64,000 nt of DNA from NCBI GenBank assembly GCA_038109305.1, contig JAYNIR010000014.1:17519-81518 (forward strand), written 5' to 3'. Made by a program: the position numbers and the translations under genes. The stretch's first letter is position 1; every line of letters starts with the position of its first letter. The notes under the pieces were generated by a model, which saw only the letters and a program-made list of their open reading frames with translations, was not told the origin of the DNA and did no database searches. Of the stretch, positions 1 through 8,285 are shown in pieces. This DNA is from UBA1479 sp038109305. GTDB taxonomy: Bacteria > Pseudomonadota > Alphaproteobacteria > Rhodospirillales > Casp-alpha2.

Positions 1-1
1 C

Positions 2-622
2 GTTATCGCCCTGGGCTTTGCGGCGGCGGCCTATCTGCAGGGCTGGCTTGACCCCATCGTCAACGCGCCGCTGATAGAACTTTCGGGCGTGATCGCGCTT
101 GTCTTTCTTTATGGGGTGCTTCTTGCCGCCTATCGCGTCTGGCAGACCAGCCGCGAGGCGACGGACGTCCAGGATGGCCAGGTCCGGCGCGGCACGCCGT
201 CGGGCGATTATGTGGCGGCGCTGACCGGCGATGACGTTCGTGCGCGGGAAAAGGCCGAACAAGTTCTTCGCCTGCGTCTATCAAACCGCATCGTCGCGGT
301 CCGGCATTTCGCCAACGCGCTGGTGTTTCTGGGTCTGATCGGCACGGTCATCGGCTTCATCATCGCGCTGTCCGGCGTCGACCCCAACGCCGCGTCCGAC
401 GCCGCCAAGGTCGGCGCCATGGTGGCGACGCTGATCAGCGGCATGTCCGTGGCGCTGAACACGACGCTGGTCGGATCGATCCTGTATGTCTGGCTGATCG
501 TCAACCACCGCATCCTCTCCACCGGTACGGTGAACCTCCTGACCCAGAGCATGCAGATGGACGCAGGCGCTGCCACCTTGGCCGGCGACTTGGGTTATGC
601 GCCGCCCCGCGCCGCGCAGTAA
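2..622 (+). CDS. MotA/TolQ/ExbB-family proton channel protein (5' partial)
   Basis: The frame is open from the left window edge, so the N-terminus is missing. About 206 residues are visible. Hydrophobic segments lie near residues 30-45 and at residues 105-125 and 140-165. The stretch VRHFANALVFLGLIGTVIGF followed by a second helix ending in a small-residue-rich NTTLVGSILY is typical of the MotA/TolQ/ExbB pore helices, with conserved Gly and Thr. These proteins form pentameric inner-membrane proton channels that energise a partner through a periplasmic anchor. The gene ends 17 bases before an anchored protein of TolR-like topology, so the two probably form one complex. Which system they power cannot be told from this window. 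Confidence 0.8.
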   Translation, partial: VIALGFAAAAYLQGWLDPIVNAPLIELSGVIALVFLYGVLLAAYRVWQTSREATDVQDGQVRRGTPSGDYVAALTGDDVRAREKAEQVLRLRLSNRIVAVRHFANALVFLGLIGTVIGFIIALSGVDPNAASDAAKVGAMVATLISGMSVALNTTLVGSILYVWLIVNHRILSTGTVNLLTQSMQMDAGAATLAGDLGYAPPRAAQ

Positions 623-639
623 GCCACGGACGCGCGCCG

Positions 640-1242
640 ATGGAAGACCTTGACTACTTCGACGAAGAAGACTCATCGGGAACCATTTTCCGGGATGTCA
701 TAATGCTGGCGCTGATCGGCTTCGTCGCCATGGTGGTGATGCTGCTGCCGCACCTGCAGCCGCCGCAGGAAGAAAGGGACGACGCTAAGGCGCCCGGCAA
801 CGTCATCATCGAAATGCACTGGCCCACGGATATGACCTATGACGTGGACCTTTGGGTCAAAGCGCCGAACGAGGTGCCGGTCGGGTTCTGGAATCAGAAC
901 GGGCCGACCTTCAACCTGCTCCGCGACGACCTGGGCATCGAGGGCGACGCCACCAATGAAAATTATGAAATGAGCTATTCGCGCGGGATTCCCCAAGGCG
1001 AATATATCGTCAACGTGCACATGTACGGCCTGTTGCCGACCGGCAAGACCGTGCCGGTCAAGGTCGTCGCCAGCGTCAAGCGGCCGTTGGAAGACGCGCA
1101 GCAAATCGCGGCGACGACGGTGCTGCTGACCCGCCGCAACCAGGAGGAAACGGCGTTTCGGTTCCGGCTCGACCGGGAAGGCCATCTGGTGAAGGACAGC
1201 GTGTCGTCGCTGCGCCGACCGCTGATCACCGAATTGCGTTAA
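640..1242 (+). CDS. Single-pass membrane protein with periplasmic beta-sandwich-like domain, channel partner
   Basis: 200 residues. An acidic cytoplasmic N-terminus (MEDLDYFDEED) is followed by one transmembrane helix at about residues 20-37 and then a soluble domain. The topology matches ExbD/TolR/MotB partners, but the soluble domain is different. The pattern WPTDMTYDVDLWVKAPNEV, the acidic stretch RDDLGIEGDATNEN and QGEYIVNVHMY resembles the jelly-roll-like DUF2135/YfaP type domains rather than a TolR fold. The family link is by eye only. The gene lies in an operon between the channel gene and the next membrane protein, with short spacing (17 and 23 bases). It is likely the stator or effector partner of the channel. 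Confidence 0.7.
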   Translation: MEDLDYFDEEDSSGTIFRDVIMLALIGFVAMVVMLLPHLQPPQEERDDAKAPGNVIIEMHWPTDMTYDVDLWVKAPNEVPVGFWNQNGPTFNLLRDDLGIEGDATNENYEMSYSRGIPQGEYIVNVHMYGLLPTGKTVPVKVVASVKRPLEDAQQIAATTVLLTRRNQEETAFRFRLDREGHLVKDSVSSLRRPLITELR

Positions 1243-1265
1243 TCTACCGGCAGAGGATACGGACC

Positions 1266-1784
1266 GTGGACCTGATCTATTTCATCTTCTCCGCCGTGTT
1301 GCTGATCGCGGGTGCGTTGGGCGCCATCGCCATCTGGGCGCCCCGGCGGACTTGGGTCCGCTTCGCTGCCGTCGGCGCGGTCATGCTGTTCATCCCGGTC
1401 GCCTACGTTCACGCGGTGGAACTTTTGTCGAAACCCAAGCCCATAGAATACGCGTGGTTCGAACGCACACGCGACAAGGCCATCGTGCTGGGCATCGATT
1501 TCGACGAGGGCAATTCGATCTATCTGTGGCTGCGCCTTGCCGGCTCCAACGAACCCCGGTATTTCGCGATCCCCTGGAGCCTGCCGCTGGCCCAGCGCCT
1601 GCAGGACGGGCTGGAAGACGCGGTCAAGCGCAATTCGGTATTGGTCATCACCAACCCGTTCATCAAGCCGGGGCCCGACGACTGGGGCGATCTGAACGTG
1701 CAGATCAAACCGCCGCCGGCGCCGCCCATGAAGAAACCGCAGATTCCGCCCCGGATCATCGATCCCCGCGAATTTAAGATTTAA
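1266..1784 (+). CDS. Hypothetical two-helix membrane protein, third gene of channel module
   Basis: 172 residues starting at GTG, preceded by a GAGGA-type ribosome site. Two transmembrane helices are evident at about residues 3-24 and 33-52, followed by a soluble C-terminal region of about 120 residues. That region contains FDEGNSIYLWLRLAGSNEP and ends in a proline-rich tail (PPPAPPMKKPQIPPR). I do not recognise the family. Its position, 23 bases after the anchored partner and in the same orientation, suggests it belongs to the channel complex. The proline-rich tail could span periplasm or bind a partner, which is inference. Confidence 0.65.
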   Translation: MDLIYFIFSAVLLIAGALGAIAIWAPRRTWVRFAAVGAVMLFIPVAYVHAVELLSKPKPIEYAWFERTRDKAIVLGIDFDEGNSIYLWLRLAGSNEPRYFAIPWSLPLAQRLQDGLEDAVKRNSVLVITNPFIKPGPDDWGDLNVQIKPPPAPPMKKPQIPPRIIDPREFKI

Positions 1785-1981
1785 CGCGAAGGCCGTCCCT
1801 CCGGCTGGGCGTTGCCTGTCACGATGGGTTGTTCCAACAAATCGTCGATAAACAGACACACGAATTGCGTTCGGTTCGCGACCCCGGATTTCGCATAAAG
1901 GCGCGCCAATTGCGCGCGGAGTAAGCATCCGCTCATGCCCCGGAGGCAGGGAAATCGGGGCGGGCTGCCGTCGATGTCCAT
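1781..1981 (-). pseudogene. Remnant of LuxR-family regulator, C-terminal HTH
   Basis: The minus strand reads LLRAQLARLYAKSGVANRTQ followed by FVCLFIDDLLEQP. This matches the recognition-helix end of LuxR/GerE helix-turn-helix domains (typically R-x-Q-L-x-R-L-Y-x-K-T-G-V-x-x-R-T-x-L-V). No receiver, sensor or complete HTH precedes it, so only about the last 60 residues remain. The end overlaps the stop of the convergent upstream gene. The identification rests on a short match, and a chance shadow is possible though the pattern is specific. Confidence 0.4.
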
Positions 1982-2112
1982 CGCGGCTAGCCACCTGGAC
2001 TTACCGCCAGATCCAAGCGGTCACCAAGGATTTTAGCCCGACCTTTCAGAAAATTCAGAATCTGAAGTCACGGGCTGAATGCGACTTCCATCGCTATACG
2101 CTCTTGTAATTC

Positions 2113-3804
2113 ATGATCATCGTGGTTATTACGGAAGCGTCCGTCGCGTATCTCGGCCTGACACAGATTGCACGCCTTTCAACCTTAGGAGGCTTCATCG
2201 GCCCCGAACCGAAATTTGCACTTGCCGTCAGTCATTTTCAGGACGGCGACCTGCCCGAGGCGGAACGCCTGCTGCTGGAAGTTGCCGCGGAAACAGGTGG
2301 GAATGCGGACGTGTACGGGCGATTAGCGGTCATCGGGCTGAACACGGGGCGAAAGGATCAGGCGCTTCAGTGGCTCGCGCAATCCGTTTCTCTTGCCGGT
2401 GCCGACATCGACCCGTTGCTGTTGAAATCCGAAATCATGGCGGCGCTGGAAGACCCGGCGACGGCGATCGCGGCATGTGAAGATGCGGCCGCGATCCAGC
2501 CGCGCGACCCCAGGCCCTGGATGCGTATCGCGGCGATCCACCGCCATAATGACCGGCGCTACGACGCCATGGTCGCGTGGCGGAAGGCGCTGGAGATCGA
2601 TCCCAATCATCCGTCGGCCCACGCCAACATGGGCGTGATGCTGAAACACCGCGGCGATGTCGTCGGGGCGGAAGACCATTTTGTCCGGGCCTTGGCCTTA
2701 CGCCCGAATGACGCGGGCGTGCGCCTCAGGCTCGCCGACCTGATGGCCGAAGGCGGCCGGTATGCGGACGCCGCCGGTGAATACCGCCGGGTGCTGGAGA
2801 TCAAGCCCGACAACATCCAGGCGCTGGTCAATCTGGGCTATGCGCTCCTGGAAACCCGCGACTACGAAGACGCACTTGCCGCCGGCAAGCGGGCGGGGGC
2901 CCTCGACCCGGCCCTCGACCACGCGCATCACCTGATCGGCCGGGCGCGGTATTATTTGGACGACGGCGAAAAAGCCGTCGTCTCCCTCAAGCGGTCGATC
3001 GACATCAATCCCGGGTTCGTCATGGCGCACGCGAGCCTAGCGAAACAGTTTCTCGCCATGGGCCGGGCCGAGGACTGCCTTGCTGCCGCCGAACAATGCC
3101 TGGATCTTGACCCGGCAAACACCACGGCGCTAGCCTACAAGGCCGTCGCCTTGACCGAGGCCGGACGGCGCGCTGAGGCCGAGGCGATTTTGGATTTCGA
3201 CACCTTCGTCCGCACGACGGTGTTTACCGACGCTCCCGGCTTCGGCGATATGGATGCATTTAACCAAGCGCTCGCCGAACACGTCGCCGGGCACGAAACC
3301 ATGGTCGCGAACCCGTCCAACAAATCGACCATCGGTGGGGGGCAGACATTGGAATTGCTCGACGGCGATCCGGGGCCCGTGGCGGTGCTGGCGGACATGA
3401 TAACGGGTTCGGTGGAGCAGTACATGGCCGAGGTCGCCCAGGCGGCGCCGGACCACCCCCACGTTAAGGCCTTGCCTGAGGAGTGGGGCCTGATTTCCTG
3501 GGGCGTGGTGCTGGGCGACGAAGGCTTTCACCACATGCACATTCACGATTCAGGCTGGCTTTCCAGCGTCTATTACATTCGGGTACCGCCGTCGATCGCG
3601 CGACAGCCCAACAGCGACGCGGGCTGGCTCGAATTTGGGCCGCCGCCGCCGACCTTCCCGACGAAGGCCCAACACCCGTCCCTCAGATTGCAGCCGGAAG
3701 AAGGAAAACTGGTCCTGTTCCCGTCGAGCTTCTATCACGGGACCCTTCCGTTTCGGGACGCAGCACCCCGGATAACCGTGTCATTCGACATCGTGCCGAA
3801 ATAA
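2113..3804 (+). CDS. TPR protein with C-terminal 2OG-Fe(II) oxygenase-like domain (copy 1)
   Basis: 563 residues from the ATG at 2113. Residues about 35-370 form roughly nine tetratricopeptide repeats (for example ALEIDPNHPSAHANMGVMLK, VLEIKPDNIQALVNLGYALL). The C-terminal ~180 residues resemble the putative 2OG-Fe(II) oxygenase family (PF13759-like): HMHIHDSGWLSSVYYIRVP, then LVLFPSSFYHGTLPF, then RITVSFD. The two His regions and the final Arg would supply metal and 2-oxoglutarate contacts in that family. TPRs suggest a protein substrate or scaffold. A paralogue with the same layout lies at 21983. The N-terminus is uncertain: the paralogue begins at the first TPR, corresponding to about residue 32 here, so the first ~28 residues may be untranslated. 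Confidence 0.8.
   Translation: MIIVVITEASVAYLGLTQIARLSTLGGFIGPEPKFALAVSHFQDGDLPEAERLLLEVAAETGGNADVYGRLAVIGLNTGRKDQALQWLAQSVSLAGADIDPLLLKSEIMAALEDPATAIAACEDAAAIQPRDPRPWMRIAAIHRHNDRRYDAMVAWRKALEIDPNHPSAHANMGVMLKHRGDVVGAEDHFVRALALRPNDAGVRLRLADLMAEGGRYADAAGEYRRVLEIKPDNIQALVNLGYALLETRDYEDALAAGKRAGALDPALDHAHHLIGRARYYLDDGEKAVVSLKRSIDINPGFVMAHASLAKQFLAMGRAEDCLAAAEQCLDLDPANTTALAYKAVALTEAGRRAEAEAILDFDTFVRTTVFTDAPGFGDMDAFNQALAEHVAGHETMVANPSNKSTIGGGQTLELLDGDPGPVAVLADMITGSVEQYMAEVAQAAPDHPHVKALPEEWGLISWGVVLGDEGFHHMHIHDSGWLSSVYYIRVPPSIARQPNSDAGWLEFGPPPPTFPTKAQHPSLRLQPEEGKLVLFPSSFYHGTLPFRDAAPRITVSFDIVPK
2187..2192 (+). promoter_or_regulatory. Strong Shine-Dalgarno AGGAGG inside annotated TPR ORF
   Basis: A perfect AGGAGG lies 75 bases inside the longest reading frame. 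The in-frame codon four bases after it (2197) is ATC, a very rare start. The first TPR begins just downstream (EPKFALAVSHFQ), where the paralogue's start is. No good ribosome site precedes the ATG at 2113. Either translation starts here at a non-canonical codon, or the true start codon has been altered. Confidence 0.35.
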
Positions 3805-3814
3805 GGCCGAAGAC

Positions 3815-4426
3815 TTAGTAAAGCTGGTCCTTGTAGCGCTTCATCATGTCTTCCTGAGATTCCTCGGGCCCGTCGAGGCCGGCCTGCTCGTTGATGATGC
3901 GGCTGATGGTCGGCAGGTTCGCGCGGTCGATCTGGCTCGCCGGGTCCCACAGTTTCGATCTGACCAGCGCCTTGGCGCAGTGCATAAACACTTCCCGGAT
4001 GCGGACGACCATGACCGTTCTGGGAAGCTTCTTGTTCACCTCGAACCGTTTGAGAAGGTCATCTTCATCGCGGATTTCGGCGTCCCCGTTGACGCGAAGC
4101 GTTTCGTTCACGCCGGGGATCAGAAAGATCAGGCCGACATGCGGATTTTCGATGATGTTCTTCATCCCGTCGATGCGGTTGTTGCCGGGCCGGTCGGGGA
4201 TGGCGATGGTGTTGTCGTCGATCACCTGAACGAAGCCGGGCATGTCCCCCTTGGGCGACACGTCGGCGCTGCCCGATTTACCCTGGGTCGCGATCAGCAC
4301 GAACGGGGACAGGCTGATGATCCGCCTGGAATGTGTTTCCAGTTTCGGCAGCACCTTAATCGCTGCCCGGCCGGTCGGCTCCGGGTAGATATCGCGAAGC
4401 TGGTCCTCGGTTTCGATCCGCGCCAT
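3815..4426 (-). CDS. FMN-binding PPOX-type (pyridoxamine 5'-phosphate oxidase fold) flavoprotein
   Basis: 203 residues from the ATG at 4426, which is preceded by a G-rich ribosome site; a longer frame to 4522 would run into guaB. The sequence SPFVLIATQGKSGSADVSPKGDMPGFV and the later NPHVGLIFLIPGVNETLRVNGDA is characteristic of the split-barrel PPOX family, close to the DR2398/MSMEG_1061-type subgroup. Such proteins bind FMN or F420-like cofactors and reduce small molecules, but the substrate is unknown. It lies 19 bases downstream of guaB in the same orientation and converges with the TPR gene with only ten bases between the stops. Confidence 0.85.
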   Translation of the reverse strand: MARIETEDQLRDIYPEPTGRAAIKVLPKLETHSRRIISLSPFVLIATQGKSGSADVSPKGDMPGFVQVIDDNTIAIPDRPGNNRIDGMKNIIENPHVGLIFLIPGVNETLRVNGDAEIRDEDDLLKRFEVNKKLPRTVMVVRIREVFMHCAKALVRSKLWDPASQIDRANLPTISRIINEQAGLDGPEESQEDMMKRYKDQLY

Positions 4427-4445
4427 GGCGCCGCCCTCGGTTTTT

Positions 4446-5924
4446 TTAAGGATTGGTCCGGTAGTTGGGCGCTTCGCGCGAGATGGTGATGTCGTGTACG
4501 TGGCTTTCGCGAAGACCCGCATTGGTGATGCGGCGCATTTCCGTCTTGGTGCGAAGGTCCTGAATGTTCGCGCAGCCGGTATAGCCCATGGCGGCTTTCA
4601 GGCCGCCGACCAATTGGTGCAGGATCGTGCCCAAGGGCCCGCGGTAAGGCACCCGGCCTTCGACGCCTTCCGGCACCAGTTTCAGGTTGTCCGACACTTC
4701 CGCCTGGAAATACCGGTCGGCGGACCCGCGCGACATGGCGCCTAAGGACCCCATGCCCCGGTAGGACTTGTACGACCGGCCTTGGTATAGGAACACCTCG
4801 CCGGGGCTTTCGTCCGTGCCGGCGAACAGCGACCCGATCATCACCGATTCCGCACCCGCCGCGATGGCCTTGGCGATGTCACCGGAATATTTGATGCCGC
4901 CGTCGGCAATGCACGGCACGCACGCCTTTTCGCAGGCAGACGCGGCTTCCATCACCGCCGTCAATTGCGGCATGCCGACGCCCGCGACCATCCGCGTGGT
5001 GCAGATGGTGCCAGGACCGATACCGACCTTGACCGCGTCCGCGCCCGCATCGATCAGCGCCTGGGCGCCGTCGGCCGTGGCGACGTTGCCGGCGATGATC
5101 TGCGTCTGGTTGGACATTTTCTTGATCCGGTTGACGGCGTCCAGCACGCCGCGCGAATGGCCGTGCGCCGTATCAACGACGATCACGTCCACTTCGGCGT
5201 CGATCAAGGCTTCGGCCCGAGCCCGGCCGTCGTCGCCGACGCCGGTTGCGGCGGCGGCGCGAAGTCGGCCCTGCAGGTCTTTGCTGGCGTGCGGGTGGGC
5301 CTGTTCCTTTTCGATGTCCTTCACCGTGATCAGGCCGGCGCAGCGATAGGCGTCGTCGACCACGATCAGCCGTTCGATCCGGTACTTGTGGAGTAGGCGT
5401 TTCGCTTCGTCGCGGGTGGTGTTTTCCTTCACCGTGATAAGGGGCAGGTCGTCGCGGGCCTGCGTCATCAGTTCCGAAACCGGTTGTTTCAGATTTTCCG
5501 CGAAGCGGATATCCCGGTTGGTCAGAATGCCGACCAGTTTGCCAGTGTCCCGTTCAACCACGGGCAGGCCGGAAAACCCGGTCGTATTTTTGATGTGCAG
5601 CGCGTCGGCGAGGGTTTGGTCCGGATACATGGTGATCGGGTTGATCACCATCCCGGATTCGAATTTTTTCACCTTGCGGACTTCCGCCGCCTGTTCCTCG
5701 GGCGTCAGGTTCTTGTGGATGACGCCGATGCCGCCCGACTGCGCCATGGCGATGGCGAGGGCGCTTTCCGTCACCGTATCCATGGCGGCGGAAACGAGCG
5801 GCACCCTGAGCCCGATTTCGCGGGTCAGGCGGGTCGATGTATCGGCGTCTGCGGGAAGAACACTGGACGCGGCCGGGACCAGGAGAACGTCGTCGAAGGT
5901 GAGAGCTTCCTTAATGTCGGCCAT
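4446..5924 (-). CDS. guaB: Inosine-5'-monophosphate dehydrogenase
   Basis: 492 residues, a normal bacterial length, converting IMP to XMP with NAD in GTP synthesis. The start MADIKEALTFDDVLLVPA is chosen because the family begins there and an AAGGA site precedes it. Two CBS domains (about residues 95-215) are inserted in the barrel, with LVGILTNRDIRF and GLITVKDIEK. The catalytic loop GIGPGTICTTRMVAGVG carries the active Cys, and the flap has the usual YRGMGSLGAM. It is followed by the PPOX gene and preceded by rlmE and ppx, all on the same strand. Confidence 0.97.
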   Translation of the reverse strand: MADIKEALTFDDVLLVPAASSVLPADADTSTRLTREIGLRVPLVSAAMDTVTESALAIAMAQSGGIGVIHKNLTPEEQAAEVRKVKKFESGMVINPITMYPDQTLADALHIKNTTGFSGLPVVERDTGKLVGILTNRDIRFAENLKQPVSELMTQARDDLPLITVKENTTRDEAKRLLHKYRIERLIVVDDAYRCAGLITVKDIEKEQAHPHASKDLQGRLRAAAATGVGDDGRARAEALIDAEVDVIVVDTAHGHSRGVLDAVNRIKKMSNQTQIIAGNVATADGAQALIDAGADAVKVGIGPGTICTTRMVAGVGMPQLTAVMEAASACEKACVPCIADGGIKYSGDIAKAIAAGAESVMIGSLFAGTDESPGEVFLYQGRSYKSYRGMGSLGAMSRGSADRYFQAEVSDNLKLVPEGVEGRVPYRGPLGTILHQLVGGLKAAMGYTGCANIQDLRTKTEMRRITNAGLRESHVHDITISREAPNYRTNP

Positions 5925-6033
5925 GCCAAAACGATCCTTATCCGATCTGAGTTGGCGGCCCATCATACACAAGGATCAGGCCTTGCCAAGAAACTTCGCG
6001 GTGGATAGTTCGGGCCCCGGCGGGTCCCGGAAA

Positions 6034-6756
6034 TCAGCCGTTTTCCGGGCCGTCCACACCGCGAAATCCGGTCGCAACGACGTACGATTCGGCGGAATCG
6101 GAGCGGCTCGCGGGCGGTTTGGCGTGCTTGACCTGGCGGAAATCGCGTTTCATGCGGGCCAGCAATTCGTTTTCCGTGCCGCCTTTCAGGACCTTGGCGA
6201 CGAAGGCGCCGCCGGGCGCCAAAACGTCCAGCGCAAAATCGTATGCCGCTTCGCACAGGTTCATGATGCGCAGGTGATCGGTCTGCCGGTGGCCGGTGGC
6301 GGGGGCGGCCATGTCGCTCATGACCAGATCGGCAAGGCCGTCCATGGCGCATTTCAGGGTGTCCGGCGCGTTCGGATCCATGAAATCCTGGGTGATGACG
6401 GCGGCGCCGGCGACCGGTTCCATTTCCTGAATGTCGAGGGCGACGACCTGACCGCCACGCGCGCCCGAACCGCCGACGGCTTCGACGGCGACCTGGGTCC
6501 AGCCGCCGGGTGCAGCGCCCAGATCAATGATGCGCGCCCCTTTTTTCAGTAGCCCGAACATGCCGTCCAGTTCCTTCAGTTTGAAGGCGGCGCGCGACCG
6601 GTATCCGCGCGCCTTGGCCTCGGCCACATAGGGGTCGTTCAACTGCCGCTCGAGCCAGCGTTTGGAGGAGAGCTTTCTTCCCCTGGCGGTTTTGACCCGT
6701 TCGGTGGCCGTGCGGCCGGTGAAGCGGGTTGTGCCCTTGCCGGGTTTTTTGGGCAT
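6034..6756 (-). CDS. rlmE: 23S rRNA (uridine(2552)-2'-O)-methyltransferase
   Basis: 240 residues (FtsJ/RrmJ family), methylating U2552 of 23S rRNA in late 50S assembly. The start at 6756 (MPKKPGKGTTRF) lies eight bases after the stop of the ppx/gppA gene. After a basic N-terminal extension rich in Lys/Arg, the core has YRSRAAFKLKELD, the SAM motif IIDLGAAPGGWTQVAVE, the catalytic Asp in DLVMSDMAAPATGH and the catalytic Lys in GGAFVAKVLKGG. The K-D-K-E set of the family can be matched with the C-terminal RSDSAESYVVATGF. Confidence 0.96.
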   Translation of the reverse strand: MPKKPGKGTTRFTGRTATERVKTARGRKLSSKRWLERQLNDPYVAEAKARGYRSRAAFKLKELDGMFGLLKKGARIIDLGAAPGGWTQVAVEAVGGSGARGGQVVALDIQEMEPVAGAAVITQDFMDPNAPDTLKCAMDGLADLVMSDMAAPATGHRQTDHLRIMNLCEAAYDFALDVLAPGGAFVAKVLKGGTENELLARMKRDFRQVKHAKPPASRSDSAESYVVATGFRGVDGPENG

Positions 6757-6764
6757 CGCGCGCC

Positions 6765-7784
6765 TCAGACGGCGGGATGTTCCTGCATCATCTGAACCAG
6801 CAGCCCTTCGCGGACGCCCCGGTCGGCGATGCGGATGCGGTCGGACCGCCAGCGTTCGGTGATCGCCGTCAGAATGGCGCAGCCCATGACCATCAGGTCG
6901 GCGCGTTCGGGCCCCACGCAGGGCAGGTCGCGGCGCTGTTCCCACGACATGGACGATACTTCCGCCGCCATGTCTTCGATGACGCTGAAATCCAATACCA
7001 GCCCGTCGACCTGGGACCGGTCGTAGCGCGGCAGGTTCAGGTGCAATGCGCCTAGAGTCGTCACCGTGCCCGACGTACCGAGCAGTAACGCGCCCTCTTG
7101 GTTGAAATGATTCGAAATCCCGTTTGCATCGTCGAACGGCTGAAGCATGTAGTCGATCTCGCCGACCAGGCAGCGGAACCCTTCCTTGGTGCAGTCGGGG
7201 CAGCCGTTCTTTTCCATCAGGTTGACGACGCCGACGGGCAGCGACGTCATGGCGATGGTGCGGGGCAGGGCGCCAGTCAGGTCGACCCAGTTGAGTTCCG
7301 TCGACCCGCCGCCGATGTCGAACAACAGCGCCCGCGACGGTCCGTCCTTCAACAGCGGCAGGCAGCCGGTGAGCGTCAGGTCGGCTTCTTCCTCGGGCGG
7401 GATGGCTTCCAGCCGGATGCCGGTTTCGTCATGCACCCGGTCGAAAAAGTCCGAACGATTGCGGGCGAGGCGGCAGGCCTCCGTCGCCACGTGCCGCGCC
7501 TTCACCACGTTATGTTTGCTGATTTTCTTGGCGCACACCTTCAGTGCGCCGATGGTCCGGTAGATCGCGTTTTCGCAAAGTTTCTCCGATTTGGTCAGGC
7601 CTTCGCCCAGCCGCACCATGCGGGAAAACCCGTCGATCACCGCCGGGCCCTCGTTCGACGGCTGGGCGATCAGCATGCGGCAGTTGTGGGTGCCCAGATC
7701 GATGGCGGCAAAGCACGGCAGGTCCGGGTGTTTCGCCCGCCTGTGCCCGCCACACTTTCTCTCGCCCCAAAGACGGCTCGACAT
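6765..7784 (-). CDS. Ppx/GppA-family exopolyphosphatase/guanosine pentaphosphatase
   Basis: 339 residues, the short one-lobe-pair form common in alphaproteobacteria. The ASKHA motifs are present: the N-terminal phosphate 1 loop FAAIDLGTHNCRMLIA, the catalytic glutamate region AIPPEEEADLTLTGCLPLL, and the phosphate 2 loop LLFDIGGGSTELNW. It hydrolyses inorganic polyphosphate and/or pppGpp; which one cannot be told from sequence. It is the first gene of the apparent ppx-rlmE unit. The region ahead of the start holds an AT-richer stretch suitable for a promoter, divergent from the tRNA gene. Confidence 0.93.
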   Translation of the reverse strand: MSSRLWGERKCGGHRRAKHPDLPCFAAIDLGTHNCRMLIAQPSNEGPAVIDGFSRMVRLGEGLTKSEKLCENAIYRTIGALKVCAKKISKHNVVKARHVATEACRLARNRSDFFDRVHDETGIRLEAIPPEEEADLTLTGCLPLLKDGPSRALLFDIGGGSTELNWVDLTGALPRTIAMTSLPVGVVNLMEKNGCPDCTKEGFRCLVGEIDYMLQPFDDANGISNHFNQEGALLLGTSGTVTTLGALHLNLPRYDRSQVDGLVLDFSVIEDMAAEVSSMSWEQRRDLPCVGPERADLMVMGCAILTAITERWRSDRIRIADRGVREGLLVQMMQEHPAV

Positions 7785-7922
7785 TGTTAATCCAGCCTAT
7801 TCTTTTTATACTCCTCTAACCGCTATCTTAAGCGTGCGGCCCCGCCGATCCAAGCCCCTTCCGTCGGTTGCGTACGGGAACGCCAATGGGTATATATCCG
7901 CCGGGCCTCGGGCCCCGACCAA

Positions 7923-7997
7923 TGGGGTATGGTGTAACTGGTAACACGACGGACTCTGACTCCGTTATTCTAGGTTCAAATCCTAGTACCCCAGCCA
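7923..7997 (+). tRNA. tRNA-Gln (anticodon CTG)
   Basis: The cloverleaf folds by eye. The acceptor stem TGGGGTA pairs with TACCCCA. The anticodon stem ACGGA/TCCGT holds the loop CTCTGAC with anticodon CTG at 7956-7958 (reads CAG). The T arm CTAGG/CCTAG has loop TTCAAAT. The discriminator is G, followed by an encoded CCA at 7995-7997. A rho-independent terminator follows ten bases later. Confidence 0.97.
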
Positions 7998-8006
7998 ACA
8001 AAAAAG

Positions 8007-8029
8007 GCCCCGCGCTTGCGGGGCTTTTT
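8007..8029 (+). terminator. Rho-independent terminator of tRNA-Gln
   Basis: A 7-bp GC stem (GCCCCGC / GCGGGGC) with a GCTT loop is followed by five T residues and preceded by an A tract, so it is a strong intrinsic terminator directly after the tRNA. Confidence 0.93.
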
Positions 8030-8062
8030 CGTTATCCGGGCGCCGTTGTCAGGTAGGCCGGA

Positions 8063-8221
8063 TTACTTCAGCACGCAGCTTTTGGCGAAGGAGCCGGCGT
8101 CGTTCGCTGACCACTCGCCCTTGGGCTTGTTCTTCATCTTTTCGCACTATTCCTTAGAGCCCGGCTCAGGGCTGCAGGTGGTTGCGAAGGAAAGCGACAG
8201 GATCGCCACGGTGGTGACCAT
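8063..8221 (-). pseudogene. DUF3012-type small lipoprotein interrupted by TAG
   Basis: Reading from the ATG at 8221, a short hydrophobic leader (VTTVAILSLSFATTC) with a possible lipidation Cys is followed by SPEPGSKE, a TAG at 8147-8149, then CEKMKNKPKGEWSANDAGSF and AKSCVLK. The second part matches the DUF3012 signature, in which a Trp is expected exactly where the stop sits (GSEAWCEKM-like). A single TGG to TAG change explains it. The total is 52 sense codons, normal for the family. It is either a pseudogene or a consensus error. The function of the family is unknown. Confidence 0.7.
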
Positions 8222-8285
8222 GCATAAGCGTGTAATCCAGTGTATTGATGTACCTCTCGAAACCAAAATTAGCTGATGAACGCGC

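Noticed and set aside
2..1784. Zorya-type anti-phage defence (ZorAB) from the MotA-like gene
   Set aside because: No long coiled-coil tail is seen, the partner lacks an OmpA-like domain and no helicase or nuclease gene follows; the right neighbour is a TPR/oxygenase gene.
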